Assembly: GCA_022821935.1 (NCBI GenBank)
Contig: JAJECR010000357.1
Coordinates: forward strand, 1 to 7,713
DNA: 7,713 bases
Direction of reading: 5' to 3'
From: Candidatus Latescibacterota bacterium
Lineage (GTDB): Bacteria; JAAXHH01
The position numbers and the translations under genes are program-made. This document shows, in pieces, positions 1 through 7,026 of the stretch; position 1 is the stretch's first letter, and every line of letters starts with the position of its first letter. The notes below the pieces were generated by a model. That model was not told where the DNA came from. It saw nothing but the letters and a program-made list of their open reading frames with translations, and searched no databases.

Positions 1-1
1 C

Positions 2-712
2 CTGGGAAGCAAGCACCCCCTGACCCTGATCCGGGAAGAGGTTTCCGAGATCTTCCAGGAAATGGGCTTCTCCGTGGTGGACGGTCCCGAAGTGGAATGG
101 GACTATTACAACTTCGAAGCGCTGAACATCCCGCAGGATCACCCGGCGCGGGATACGCAGGACACCTTCTACCTGGGCAGCGACATCGTGCTCCGGACCC
201 ATACCTCCCCGGTACAGGTCCGGGTCATGGAAAAGCAGCAGCCCCCGGTGCGGGTGGTCGCGCCGGGACGCACCTACCGCCACGAGAACCCTGACGCCTC
301 CCACGCCTTCACCTTTCATCAATGCGAGGGACTGTATGTGGACCGGGGGGTTACGATGGCCCAGCTCAAGGGCGATATGACCCATTTCGCCCGGCGGTTG
401 TTCGGCGAACGGGTGAAGGTGCGTTTCATCCCCGATTTCTTTCCCTTTACCGAGCCCAGCGTGCAGTATGATTTCTCGTGCGTCGCGTGCGGCGGCCGCG
501 GTTGCAGGATCTGCAAGAACACGGGGTGGTTGGAGATCTCCGGCGCGGGCATGGTGGACCCGGCCGTATTCGGATTCGTGGACTACGATCCGGAGGTGTA
601 CACGGGCTACGCCTTCGGCATGGGGCTGGACCGGCTCGCCATGTTCAAGTACGGTATCGAGAGCATTCACATGTTCCTCGAAAACGACCTGCGTCTGCTC
701 GAGCGGCCTTAG
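2..712 (+). CDS. pheS: Phenylalanine--tRNA ligase alpha subunit, C-terminal part (5' end outside window)
   Basis: This is the catalytic subunit of the alpha2-beta2 cytoplasmic enzyme that attaches phenylalanine to tRNA-Phe. The reading frame is open from base 2 and gives 236 residues; the usual length is about 340, so roughly the first 100 residues (the tRNA-binding coiled coil) lie upstream. Seen in the fragment: the entry motif HPLTL at residues 5-9, HPARDTQDTFY and RTHTS (motif 2 region), FTFHQCEG, and motif 3 GYAFGMGLDR near the C-terminus. The Ala of GYAFGMG (codon 611-613) matches the E. coli Ala294 position that shapes the Phe pocket. A C-x2-C-x4-C-x2-C cluster at fragment residues 160-171 is found in many bacterial PheS proteins. 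The ATG at 62 is internal, because homology continues upstream of it. The TAG stop lies 32 nt before pheT. Identification is firm. Confidence 0.97.
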   Translation: MGSKHPLTLIREEVSEIFQEMGFSVVDGPEVEWDYYNFEALNIPQDHPARDTQDTFYLGSDIVLRTHTSPVQVRVMEKQQPPVRVVAPGRTYRHENPDASHAFTFHQCEGLYVDRGVTMAQLKGDMTHFARRLFGERVKVRFIPDFFPFTEPSVQYDFSCVACGGRGCRICKNTGWLEISGAGMVDPAVFGFVDYDPEVYTGYAFGMGLDRLAMFKYGIESIHMFLENDLRLLERP

Positions 713-727
713 GACGGTTCGTCCGGG

Positions 728-733
728 AAGGAG
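728..733 (+). promoter_or_regulatory. Ribosome binding site of pheT
   Basis: AAGGAG lies 11 nt before the ATG at 745. It helps fix the pheT start, since the same frame stays open far upstream inside pheS (to 478) but those codons encode nothing PheT-like. Confidence 0.75.
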
Positions 734-744
734 CCAGGCTTTTC

Positions 745-3174
745 ATGGTGATCAAAATCCCCCTTTCGTGGCTGCGTGCTTACTGCGACATCCCCTGGCC
801 TGTCGAAGAACTGGTGGAACGGCTGATCATGACGGGCCTGGAAGTCGATGCCGTCGAGACGGTCGGAAGCGATTTCGAGGGGTTCGTCACCGGGCACGTG
901 GTGCGCGTGGAACGCCATCCAAACGCCGACCGGCTTTCTCTCTGCACGGTGGACGTGGGCACGGAGACCCTCCAGATCATATGCGGAGCGCCGAACGTGG
1001 CCGCCGGCCAGAAGGTGCCCGTGGCGCGGACCGGAGCGGCGCTGCCCGGCGGCATGAAGATAAAGAAAGCCAAGATCCGCGGCGTGGAATCCTTCGGAAT
1101 GATCTGCTCCGAAGCCGAACTCAACCTGTCCGACGATCACGACGGCATCATGGTGCTGGACGACGGTACCGAACCCGGCCTGCCGCTGAAGTCGGTGCTG
1201 GGCGAACCGGAGACCGTCCTTAGCGTCGACGTCGGGACCAACCGTCCGGATTGCCTCTCCATCGTGGGCGTAGCGCGGGAAATCACGGCCCTCACGGGCG
1301 GTGAACTGCGCATGCCGTCCACCGGCGTCGATGAATCGGCCCCTCCCGCCGAATCCCTCGCCAGTGTCCGCGTCGACGCCCCCGATGACTGTCCCCGTTT
1401 CGTGGGCCGTGTGATCACGGGCGTCCGGATCGGTCCTTCGCCCGACTGGCTGAAAAGACGGATCGAAGCCGCCGGCATCCGGTCCATCAGCAACGTCGTC
1501 GACGTGACGAACTACGTCATGCTTGAAATGGGCCAGCCGCTGCATGCCTACGACCTGGACCGGTTGGCGGGCCAGGGTATCATCGTCCGGCGCGCCTTGC
1601 CGCAGGAGCCATTCACCACGCTTGACGGGGTCGACCGGACCCTCGACCAGGAAGTATTGATGATCGCCGATCATGAACGGGGTATCGGGGTCGGCGGCGT
1701 CATGGGCGGGCTGAATACCGAGATCACGGCCGATACGGCCCGGGTGTTCCTGGAAGGCGCCTGCTTCGACGCGGTCCGGGTGCGCCGGGGCTCGAAGGCG
1801 CTTCAGCTTCAGACGGACGCGTCCCGGCGGTTCGAGCGCGGCATGGATCCGGAACTGCAGGGAGAGGCCGTCAGCAGGGCCGCGGCGTTGATCGCCGAGG
1901 TATCCGGCGGCGGCGTGGCCGCGGGCATGATCGACGTCCGGACTCCGGCTGGACCCGACCCGGTGATCCGGCTGCGGACGGACAGCGTAAACGGGTTGCT
2001 CGGAACCGGACTCGACCGGGACGAAATCGCCTCGATACTGCGTAAACTCCGGTTCGATGTGCAGCCCATGGGGACCGCCGGAGCGGATCTCGAGGTCGGG
2101 GTGCCTTCCTTCAGGCGGGACATAACCCGCGAAGTGGATTTGATCGAGGAGGTCGCGCGGCTCTACGGATACGACCGGATCGAACCGGTTCCTTCCGCAC
2201 CGCGTCACGAAGAGTCGGAAGAAGCCCGGCAGAGGGCGCAGGCGCGACGCGCCCTGCAGGATGTCCGGCGGCGCCTGCGCGACGCGATGGCCGGCTTTGG
2301 TTTTACCGAGGTGGTGACCCACAGTTTCGTACACCCGGACCGGAACGAACTCATAGATCCTTCCCGGTCCAGCGTGCTGATCGATAACCCCCTGAGTCCC
2401 GAGCTGTCCGCCATGCGCACGAGTCTCGCGGCCTCCATGTTGAGCGTCGTTCGCTGGAACGCCAACCGCAAGGTGCGAGACATCCGGATATTCGAAGTCG
2501 GAAGGGTGTTCTGGCCGAAGCCCGACGGCCTTCCCGATGAACCCGAACACCTTGGCTTCGCCGTCACGGGGCAGCGCCACAGCCCGCACTGGGACGGGCC
2601 GCCGGAGGCCTTCGACTTCTTCGATTTGAAGGGGCTGGCGGAAGCGTTGCCCGGGCGGTTAGGACTTGACAGGGTCGAAACCGTCCCGTATGATAATGAC
2701 GACCCGCTCTTCGACGGGAACCGGACCGGCGAACTGCTCGCGGACGGTGTGCGGATCGGCCGTTTCGGCGCGGTCTCGCACCAGGTTCTCGACCGGTACG
2801 AAATCCGGGAGCCCGTCTGGATGGGCGTGGTCGACTGCGGAGTCCTCTTTGGACGCGCGTCTGAACGAAGGACCTACCATTCGCCTCCCAAGTACCCCGC
2901 GGTCGAAAGAGATCTGGCTGTTGTCGTGCCCGACGAAGTTTCTCATCGGGACATACTGGAAGAGATTCGCGCGTGTAGTGGCGATTTGCTGGAAGCCGTC
3001 GAACTGTTCGACGTATATCGTGGAGAACAGATAGCCGCCAACCGCAAAAGCATGGCGTACGCCATGCGATTCCGGTCCGGCGAACGGACGCTGACGGACG
3101 CCGAAGTAACGCGGCTTCAGGACGAAGTGCTGCGCCGGCTTGTAAACAGGTACGGGGCGGAGCTTCGCTCCTAG
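745..3174 (+). CDS. pheT: Phenylalanine--tRNA ligase beta subunit
   Basis: The beta subunit partners PheS, binds tRNA-Phe and hydrolyses mischarged Tyr-tRNA-Phe. The protein has 809 residues, normal for the long bacterial form. Approximate order: N-terminal segment (MVIKIPLSWLRAY); EMAP/OB-type tRNA-binding domain about 43-150 (HPNADRL, ICGAPN); B3/B4 editing domain about 216-395, with the editing-site His in GQPLHAYDLD at residue 267; B5 about 405-475, with the Mg-type motif FRRDI (Asp459); catalytic-like core about 480-690; and a C-terminal FDX-ACB anticodon-binding domain about 712-809 (SPPKYPAVERDLA). The ATG at 745 is chosen because it follows AAGGAG and begins exactly at the family N-terminus. 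It lies 32 nt after pheS, so the two are surely co-transcribed. I see no leader peptide or attenuator in the short gap. Nothing is missing. Confidence 0.98.
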   Translation: MVIKIPLSWLRAYCDIPWPVEELVERLIMTGLEVDAVETVGSDFEGFVTGHVVRVERHPNADRLSLCTVDVGTETLQIICGAPNVAAGQKVPVARTGAALPGGMKIKKAKIRGVESFGMICSEAELNLSDDHDGIMVLDDGTEPGLPLKSVLGEPETVLSVDVGTNRPDCLSIVGVAREITALTGGELRMPSTGVDESAPPAESLASVRVDAPDDCPRFVGRVITGVRIGPSPDWLKRRIEAAGIRSISNVVDVTNYVMLEMGQPLHAYDLDRLAGQGIIVRRALPQEPFTTLDGVDRTLDQEVLMIADHERGIGVGGVMGGLNTEITADTARVFLEGACFDAVRVRRGSKALQLQTDASRRFERGMDPELQGEAVSRAAALIAEVSGGGVAAGMIDVRTPAGPDPVIRLRTDSVNGLLGTGLDRDEIASILRKLRFDVQPMGTAGADLEVGVPSFRRDITREVDLIEEVARLYGYDRIEPVPSAPRHEESEEARQRAQARRALQDVRRRLRDAMAGFGFTEVVTHSFVHPDRNELIDPSRSSVLIDNPLSPELSAMRTSLAASMLSVVRWNANRKVRDIRIFEVGRVFWPKPDGLPDEPEHLGFAVTGQRHSPHWDGPPEAFDFFDLKGLAEALPGRLGLDRVETVPYDNDDPLFDGNRTGELLADGVRIGRFGAVSHQVLDRYEIREPVWMGVVDCGVLFGRASERRTYHSPPKYPAVERDLAVVVPDEVSHRDILEEIRACSGDLLEAVELFDVYRGEQIAANRKSMAYAMRFRSGERTLTDAEVTRLQDEVLRRLVNRYGAELRS

Positions 3175-3186
3175 CGTCGCCGGGCG

Positions 3187-3205
3187 CGCAGGAACCACTC
3201 CTGCG
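3187..3205 (+). other. Small perfect hairpin abutting the ribosome binding site of the ZapB-like gene
   Basis: In the 40-nt gap after pheT, CGCAGGA (3187-3193) can pair with TCCTGCG (3199-3205) around the loop ACCAC. The 3' arm ends on the first G of the GGAGGG Shine-Dalgarno (3205-3210). There is no T tract, so it is not a typical intrinsic terminator. It could modulate translation of the next gene or stabilise an mRNA end. The pairing is seen in the sequence; the role is inference. Confidence 0.4.
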
Positions 3206-3214
3206 GAGGGATTT

Positions 3215-3478
3215 ATGCAAGAGCAATCCATAGAGTTGCTGTTGGGCCGTATAGAAACGATGATTGACCTGATCCAGCGACTGAAGGACGAAAACGCCGG
3301 CCTGCGGAGCCAGAACCAGAACCTGGAGTCACAGGTTCAGGAACTGCAGCGCGTCCAGGAGCAGTCGGTTTCCACTAAAGAGGAACTGGAACAGGAAAAT
3401 CAGGAGTTGCGCGTCAAGCAGGACGACATCAAGGCACGCATAGACACCATGCTGTCTCGTCTCGACGTCATCGAGTAA
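3215..3478 (+). CDS. Small ZapB-like coiled-coil protein, probable cell division factor
   Basis: The product is 87 residues, almost entirely predicted coiled coil: an acidic, Gln/Glu-rich helix with heptad-spaced Leu/Ile from about residue 8 to 84 (for example IETMIDLIQRLKDEN), and no signal peptide, membrane segment or cysteine. Size and character resemble E. coli ZapB (81 residues), which bridges ZapA-bound FtsZ filaments to the Z-ring periphery. The ATG at 3215 follows GGAGGG (3205-3210) at good spacing, and the start is clear. It lies 40 nt after pheT and just ahead of zapA, and that neighbour is the main reason for a division role. Coiled coils match each other easily, so homology to ZapB is inferred from length, composition and position; an unrelated coiled-coil protein cannot be excluded, so no gene symbol is given. 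Confidence 0.75.
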   Translation: MQEQSIELLLGRIETMIDLIQRLKDENAGLRSQNQNLESQVQELQRVQEQSVSTKEELEQENQELRVKQDDIKARIDTMLSRLDVIE

Positions 3479-3624
3479 GAACCAGTCCCCTGTTCTTCCG
3501 TCATTCACGGTGTCCGGCCTGCGTCCCCGGCCGGCCGTGAATCGCCGGCTCCCGGCATCCAGTACCCGCACCGCGACGGCGCGTCGAACTCGTACCGGCC
3601 GCGGAACCGGGGCCTAAAGGATTC
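3479..3624 (+). ncRNA. Candidate structured RNA, possibly 6S-like (ssrS-like)
   Basis: The gap between the ZapB-like gene and zapA has no convincing protein gene. CCAGTCCCCTG (3482-3492) is identical, from memory of the E. coli sequence, to the 5' strand of the 6S RNA central bubble, where product RNA is templated on RNA polymerase; in E. coli the 6S gene also lies next to zapA. Pairings I can draw: GAACC (3479-3483) with GGATTC (3619-3624, one bulged A); AGTCCCC (3484-3490) with GGGGCCT (3609-3615, one mismatch); GTTC (3492-3495) with GAAC (3604-3607). These enclose a hairpin at 3503-3542 and smaller stems at 3544-3556 and 3574-3586. Against it: the classical long closing stem, which would reach back into the ZapB-like gene, was not found, and the internal fold looks branched. 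Boundaries are approximate. Confidence 0.35.
3503..3542 (+). other. Strong GC-rich hairpin within the zapB-zapA gap
   Basis: ATTCACGG (3503-3510) pairs perfectly with CCGTGAAT (3535-3542). Inside it, after a TGT bulge, CCGGCC (3514-3519) pairs with GGCCGG (3529-3534) around a 9-nt loop, giving 14 base pairs in all. No T run follows, so an intrinsic terminator is unlikely. It may be an arm of the candidate RNA or an independent mRNA structure. Confidence 0.55.
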
Positions 3625-3702
3625 CACAGGAGCCCATGGACCCGGAAGACTCCTTCGTATCGCGTACGATCTGGCATCGGCTGTTTACGGGATGAACACA
3701 TT

Positions 3703-4053
3703 ATGGATGACGAAAAAGTCACCGTTCGTGTAAACATCTGCGGGACCGAGTATCCCATACAGGCGGAGGAGGAAGCCGAGTACATTCAGCGGATCGCGGC
3801 CTACGTGGACGAACGCATGCGCGAGGTGCCCGTCAGCGTGACCATGCAGTCCCTCACCAGCGTCGCGGTCCTTACGGCGATAAGGATTGCCGACGAGTTG
3901 CACAAGGAACGTGAAAAACGGCAGGAACAGGTCGTATCGGAGTCCATGCATGACAATCGGATCGCGGACCTGATCCGGCGCTTGGACGAATTGCTGGAAA
4001 GCTCGATTCCTGAACAGGATGACGAGCATGAAAGCCATGACCGGTCTTGTTGA
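3703..4053 (+). CDS. zapA: Cell division protein ZapA
   Basis: ZapA binds FtsZ filaments at mid-cell and cross-links them, promoting Z-ring assembly in the cytoplasm. The 116-residue product has the family pattern: an N-terminal beta-strand head (VTVRVNICGTEYPI, about residues 6-19), then EEEAEYIQRIAAYVDERM (about 23-40), a hydrophobic helix (LTSVAVLTAIRIADEL, about 50-65), and a long charged C-terminal helix for dimer and tetramer formation. The tail after about residue 100 is Asp/Glu/His-rich and probably disordered. The ATG at 3703 gives the standard N-terminus; the preceding bases contain only a weak GGGA-type ribosome site. An ATG at 3692 is out of frame. The long upstream gap suggests its own 5' leader or a separate RNA. 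The ZapB-like neighbour supports the assignment. Confidence 0.9.
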   Translation: MDDEKVTVRVNICGTEYPIQAEEEAEYIQRIAAYVDERMREVPVSVTMQSLTSVAVLTAIRIADELHKEREKRQEQVVSESMHDNRIADLIRRLDELLESSIPEQDDEHESHDRSC

Positions 4054-4092
4054 GGAAAGAACCATGTCCGGATTGAATATCACAATTGAAGA

Positions 4093-4098
4093 AGGTGG
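4093..4098 (+). promoter_or_regulatory. Probable ribosome binding site deciding the rny start
   Basis: AGGTGG, one mismatch from AGGAGG, lies 8 nt before the ATG at 4107. The alternative in-frame TTG at 4086 is upstream of this site and has no comparable one, so 4107 is preferred. Confidence 0.5.
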
Positions 4099-4106
4099 CT
4101 GCCACT

Positions 4107-5663
4107 ATGCTTGTGACGATCAGTCTCTACGCCGGCACCGCCCTGATCATGTTTCTCCTCGGATGGTACATTCGAAAGCGTGTCGAAAAACGTAAGACCG
4201 ACAGCGCGGAGCGCTTGGCAGAGAGCATCCTTGCTGAGGCGGTGGAAGAAGCGGATACGATAAAAAATACGGCCAGGATCGAAATGGAGGAGGAATCGTA
4301 TCAGGCCAAGGCCAAATTCGAACGCGAGAGTAACAAGGCCCGCCAGGAATTCCACCGGTCCGAGAAGCGGATCTCGATCAGGGAACAGAATATAGAGCGC
4401 AAGGCCGACTTCGTGGCCAAGCGGGAAAGGGGCATACAGAAACAGCTCCAGTCGCTGCAGGAGCGGGACGAGAAACTGACGGAAGAAGAAGTGCGGCTGG
4501 AACAACTGATCAGGCAGCAGACCGAACGGCTCGAGCAGTCAGCGGGCATGTCGACGGAAGAAGCGAGGCGGTCGCTGCTCAGCAACATCGAGGCCCGGAT
4601 ACGCGCAGAAGCCGGCCAGCAGGCCCGCAGCATCATCGAAGAAGCCCGCCAGAACGCGGAGATCGAAGCCCGGGAAATCATCACGCACGCGATGCAGAAG
4701 TACACGCTGGATCACGTGACGGAAACGACGACATCGGTCATATCGCTGCCCGACAATGAAATGAAAGGCCGCATCATCGGGCGCGACGGACGCAACATCC
4801 AGGCGTTCGAAATGTCGACGGGGATCGATGTCATCGTCGACGACACGCCCAATGCCGTCGTCCTCTCCGGCTTCAATCCCATGCGCCGCGAAATCGCGAA
4901 GCTCTCCATGGAGAAGCTGATCGAGGACGGCCGGATTCATCCCGGGTTCATCGAGCAGGTTGTCTCCAAGACACAAGAAGAAATCAACGACCTGATCCAG
5001 GACACGGGCGACCAGGTGCTCTTCGACCTGGGCGTTACCGGCGTCCGTCCCGAGTTGGCCATGCTGCTCGGACAGTTGAAGTACCGCATGACGAGCGGGC
5101 AGAACGCGCTGCATCACAGCCGCGAAGTGGCTGAGTTGGCAGGTCTCATGGCACAGGAGCTGGATTTGGACGTGACCCTGGCCAGGCGCTGCGGACTGCT
5201 CCATGACGTCGGCAAGGCCGTGGACGGCGGCCCGGAAGGCGGCCATGGCGCATTGGGAAGAGCGGTCGCCGAAAAGTATGGCGAACCGCCCGAAGTGCTG
5301 GAATGCATAGGCGTTACCCACGAAAACCTGGAAGAGGCCAGCCCCATGGCCGTGGTGGTCAGAACCGCCGACGTCCTCTCCGTGTCCAGGCCCGGTGCGC
5401 TCCGAGAGCCGCTGGAGAAATTCGTACGCAGACTCCGGGAGACGGAAAAGCTGGTGAGCTCCTTCGAAGGCGTTGCCCGGGCCTTCGTGATGAAGGCGGG
5501 GAAAGAAGTCAGGGTCATGATAGATCACGAAGAAGTGGACGACCTTCGCGCGGTACAGCTCGCCACGGAAATCGCCAGGAAGATCCAGGTCAGGATGGAA
5601 TACTCGGGGCAGGTCAAGGTGACCGTCATCCGGCAGACCCGCGCGGTCGAATTCGCCAGGTAG
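4107..5663 (+). CDS. rny: Ribonuclease Y, membrane-anchored endoribonuclease
   Basis: RNase Y starts mRNA decay by endonucleolytic cleavage at the inner face of the membrane. From the ATG at 4107 it has 518 residues, typical of the family. Order: one N-terminal membrane helix (about residues 2-20, ending GWYIRKR), a long charged coiled coil (about 25-190), a KH RNA-binding domain with GRIIGRDG at 221-228, and an HD metal-dependent domain with HHS (336-338), His366-Asp367 in LLHDVGK, His380 and Asp422. His366/Asp367 correspond closely to B. subtilis His368/Asp369. The usual ASHHGD segment reads VTHEN here (Thr404-His405), so one of the two adjacent histidines is Thr. An in-frame TTG at 4086 would add seven residues (a charged KK near the start) but lacks a good ribosome site. 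It follows zapA by 53 nt and precedes xseA by 36 nt. Confidence 0.96.
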   Translation: MLVTISLYAGTALIMFLLGWYIRKRVEKRKTDSAERLAESILAEAVEEADTIKNTARIEMEEESYQAKAKFERESNKARQEFHRSEKRISIREQNIERKADFVAKRERGIQKQLQSLQERDEKLTEEEVRLEQLIRQQTERLEQSAGMSTEEARRSLLSNIEARIRAEAGQQARSIIEEARQNAEIEAREIITHAMQKYTLDHVTETTTSVISLPDNEMKGRIIGRDGRNIQAFEMSTGIDVIVDDTPNAVVLSGFNPMRREIAKLSMEKLIEDGRIHPGFIEQVVSKTQEEINDLIQDTGDQVLFDLGVTGVRPELAMLLGQLKYRMTSGQNALHHSREVAELAGLMAQELDLDVTLARRCGLLHDVGKAVDGGPEGGHGALGRAVAEKYGEPPEVLECIGVTHENLEEASPMAVVVRTADVLSVSRPGALREPLEKFVRRLRETEKLVSSFEGVARAFVMKAGKEVRVMIDHEEVDDLRAVQLATEIARKIQVRMEYSGQVKVTVIRQTRAVEFAR

Positions 5664-5683
5664 CGGCATTGCCGGCAAAGGCA

Positions 5684-5689
5684 GGGAGG
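5684..5689 (+). promoter_or_regulatory. Ribosome binding site of xseA
   Basis: GGGAGG lies 10 nt before a GTG codon at 5700. It supports a non-ATG start for xseA, since no ATG stands between this site and the conserved N-terminal LTVTELT motif. Confidence 0.7.
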
Positions 5690-5699
5690 AAGACCAGGC

Positions 5700-7010
5700 G
5701 TGGGGACTGATGCCGATACCGGGATACTTACCGTTACCGAACTGACCGCCGGGATCAGGACGCTGCTCGAAGAAGCGTTTCCCTATGTGTCGGTGTCCGG
5801 TGAAATCTCCAACTACAAACGGCACGCATCCGGTCATGCCTACTTCTCCCTGAAGGATGACCGCAGCCAGTTGCGTTGCGTCATGTGGCGATCGGCCAAC
5901 CGGAAGCTGACCTTCGAGCCCGAAGACGGCATGGAGATACTGGCCCAGGGCGTCCTTTCCGTCTACGAAGTTCAGGGGCAGTATCAGCTGGTTGCCCAGC
6001 GGCTGAAGCCCGTCGGCGCAGGCGCGCTCCAGGCGGCCTTCGAGCGCCTGAAAGCCCGGCTCGAGCAAGAGGGCCTTTTCCGGGAGGAGCACAAGAAACC
6101 GCTGCCGTCCTTCCCGGAGCGCGTGGGCGTTGTCACTTCGGGCTCCGGCGCGGCGATCCGGGATATCATTCAGGTGCTGCGCAGACGCGCGCCATGGGTC
6201 TCGATCATTCTGAGACCGGCGCCCGTGCAGGGCGAAGGCGCCGCGGCCGAAATCGCGGCCGCCATTGAAGAGATGAATGACTACGGCGAGGTGGACGTGT
6301 TGATCGTCGGCCGGGGCGGCGGATCGGTGGAGGACCTGTGGGCATTCAATGAAGAGGCGGTGGTCCGGGCCGTTTTCAAGTCCCGCATTCCTGTGGTTTC
6401 GGCCGTGGGTCACGAAACGGACTATACCCTGACGGACTTCGCGGCCGACCACCGGGCCCCCACACCGTCCGGCGCGGCCGAAATCGTCGTTCGCGACCTG
6501 CGGGAGTTGAAAGACCGGTCGGATGGCGTAGTGAGGCGTCTCTGCGGAGGGATGGCGGCGTACATGGACCGGCACAGGCAGCGCGTCGCCGCGCTGGTCT
6601 CCAGTTACGGACTCAGGCGGCCCGTGGACCAGATCGGACAGTACGCCCAGTTCACCGACGAACTGACACGCCGGCTGGCGGACAGGTGCTTCCACGACCA
6701 TGAAACACGCGGCCAGACGGTCAGTGGACTGGCCGGCCGGCTCCAGGCCCTCAGCCCCCTCTCGGTCCTGGAGCGAGGATACGCGGTCTGCCACCGCGCG
6801 TCCGATGGCGGCGTCGTCCGCAGCGCGGATGAACTCAGCGTTAACGACCGGGTGAACGTCCGGCTGCGCAAAGGCGAGGCGTTCTGTCGCGTCGAACACG
6901 TTCGCGGCAGGGCGGAACCGCTCGTGGCCGCTCCGACTGAGAAACGGCGCGGGGAGACGGGGGAATCCTTCAATCTCTTCGACGAATCGAATGGCCCGGA
7001 AACTAACTGA
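5700..7010 (+). CDS. xseA: Exodeoxyribonuclease VII large subunit
   Basis: This is the catalytic subunit of exonuclease VII, which degrades single-stranded DNA from both ends into short oligonucleotides and acts in repair. The 436-residue protein has an N-terminal OB-fold DNA-binding domain (about 8-105; LTVTELT, VSGEISNY, GHAYFSLKDD), then the catalytic domain with VGVVTSGSGAAIRDI (about 140), GRGGGSVEDLWAFNEE (204-219) and GHETDYTLTDFAADHRAPTPS (from 237), a helical region that binds small subunits, and the C-terminal LSPLSVLERGYAV motif. All the conserved family blocks I know are intact. The start is GTG at 5700, with GGGAGG 10 nt upstream. It follows rny by 36 nt and its stop is 16 nt before the preferred xseB start, so the two subunits are co-expressed. 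The last 30 or so residues are variable and probably disordered. Confidence 0.97.
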   Translation: MGTDADTGILTVTELTAGIRTLLEEAFPYVSVSGEISNYKRHASGHAYFSLKDDRSQLRCVMWRSANRKLTFEPEDGMEILAQGVLSVYEVQGQYQLVAQRLKPVGAGALQAAFERLKARLEQEGLFREEHKKPLPSFPERVGVVTSGSGAAIRDIIQVLRRRAPWVSIILRPAPVQGEGAAAEIAAAIEEMNDYGEVDVLIVGRGGGSVEDLWAFNEEAVVRAVFKSRIPVVSAVGHETDYTLTDFAADHRAPTPSGAAEIVVRDLRELKDRSDGVVRRLCGGMAAYMDRHRQRVAALVSSYGLRRPVDQIGQYAQFTDELTRRLADRCFHDHETRGQTVSGLAGRLQALSPLSVLERGYAVCHRASDGGVVRSADELSVNDRVNVRLRKGEAFCRVEHVRGRAEPLVAAPTEKRRGETGESFNLFDESNGPETN

Positions 7011-7026
7011 CCACTGGATGCCCATA

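Noticed and set aside
479..514. Cysteine cluster of PheS as a new metal-binding insertion
   Set aside because: Similar Cys-rich segments before the TGWLEI motif occur in many bacterial PheS proteins, so it is family variation.
478..744. Upstream in-frame extension of pheT into pheS
   Set aside because: The extension overlaps conserved pheS sequence, and PheT homology begins exactly at the ATG at 745 after a good ribosome site.
709..2589. 626-codon open frame on the - strand inside pheT
   Set aside because: It is antisense to a fully conserved pheT, with no recognisable domain; long antisense frames arise from G/C-rich third positions.
3407..3444. Possible sigma70-type promoter for the candidate RNA within the ZapB-like gene
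   Set aside because: A TTGCGC-like -35 and a CATAGA-like -10 exist, but their spacing (26 nt) is far from the usual 17 nt.
5664..5674. Small hairpin right after the rny stop as a terminator
   Set aside because: Only 4 bp (CGGC with GCCG) and no T run; xseA has its own ribosome site close by.
6991..7026. Longer xseB start at 6991 overlapping xseA
   Set aside because: No ribosome site precedes it and the added residues do not resemble XseB; 7027 or 7018 fit better.
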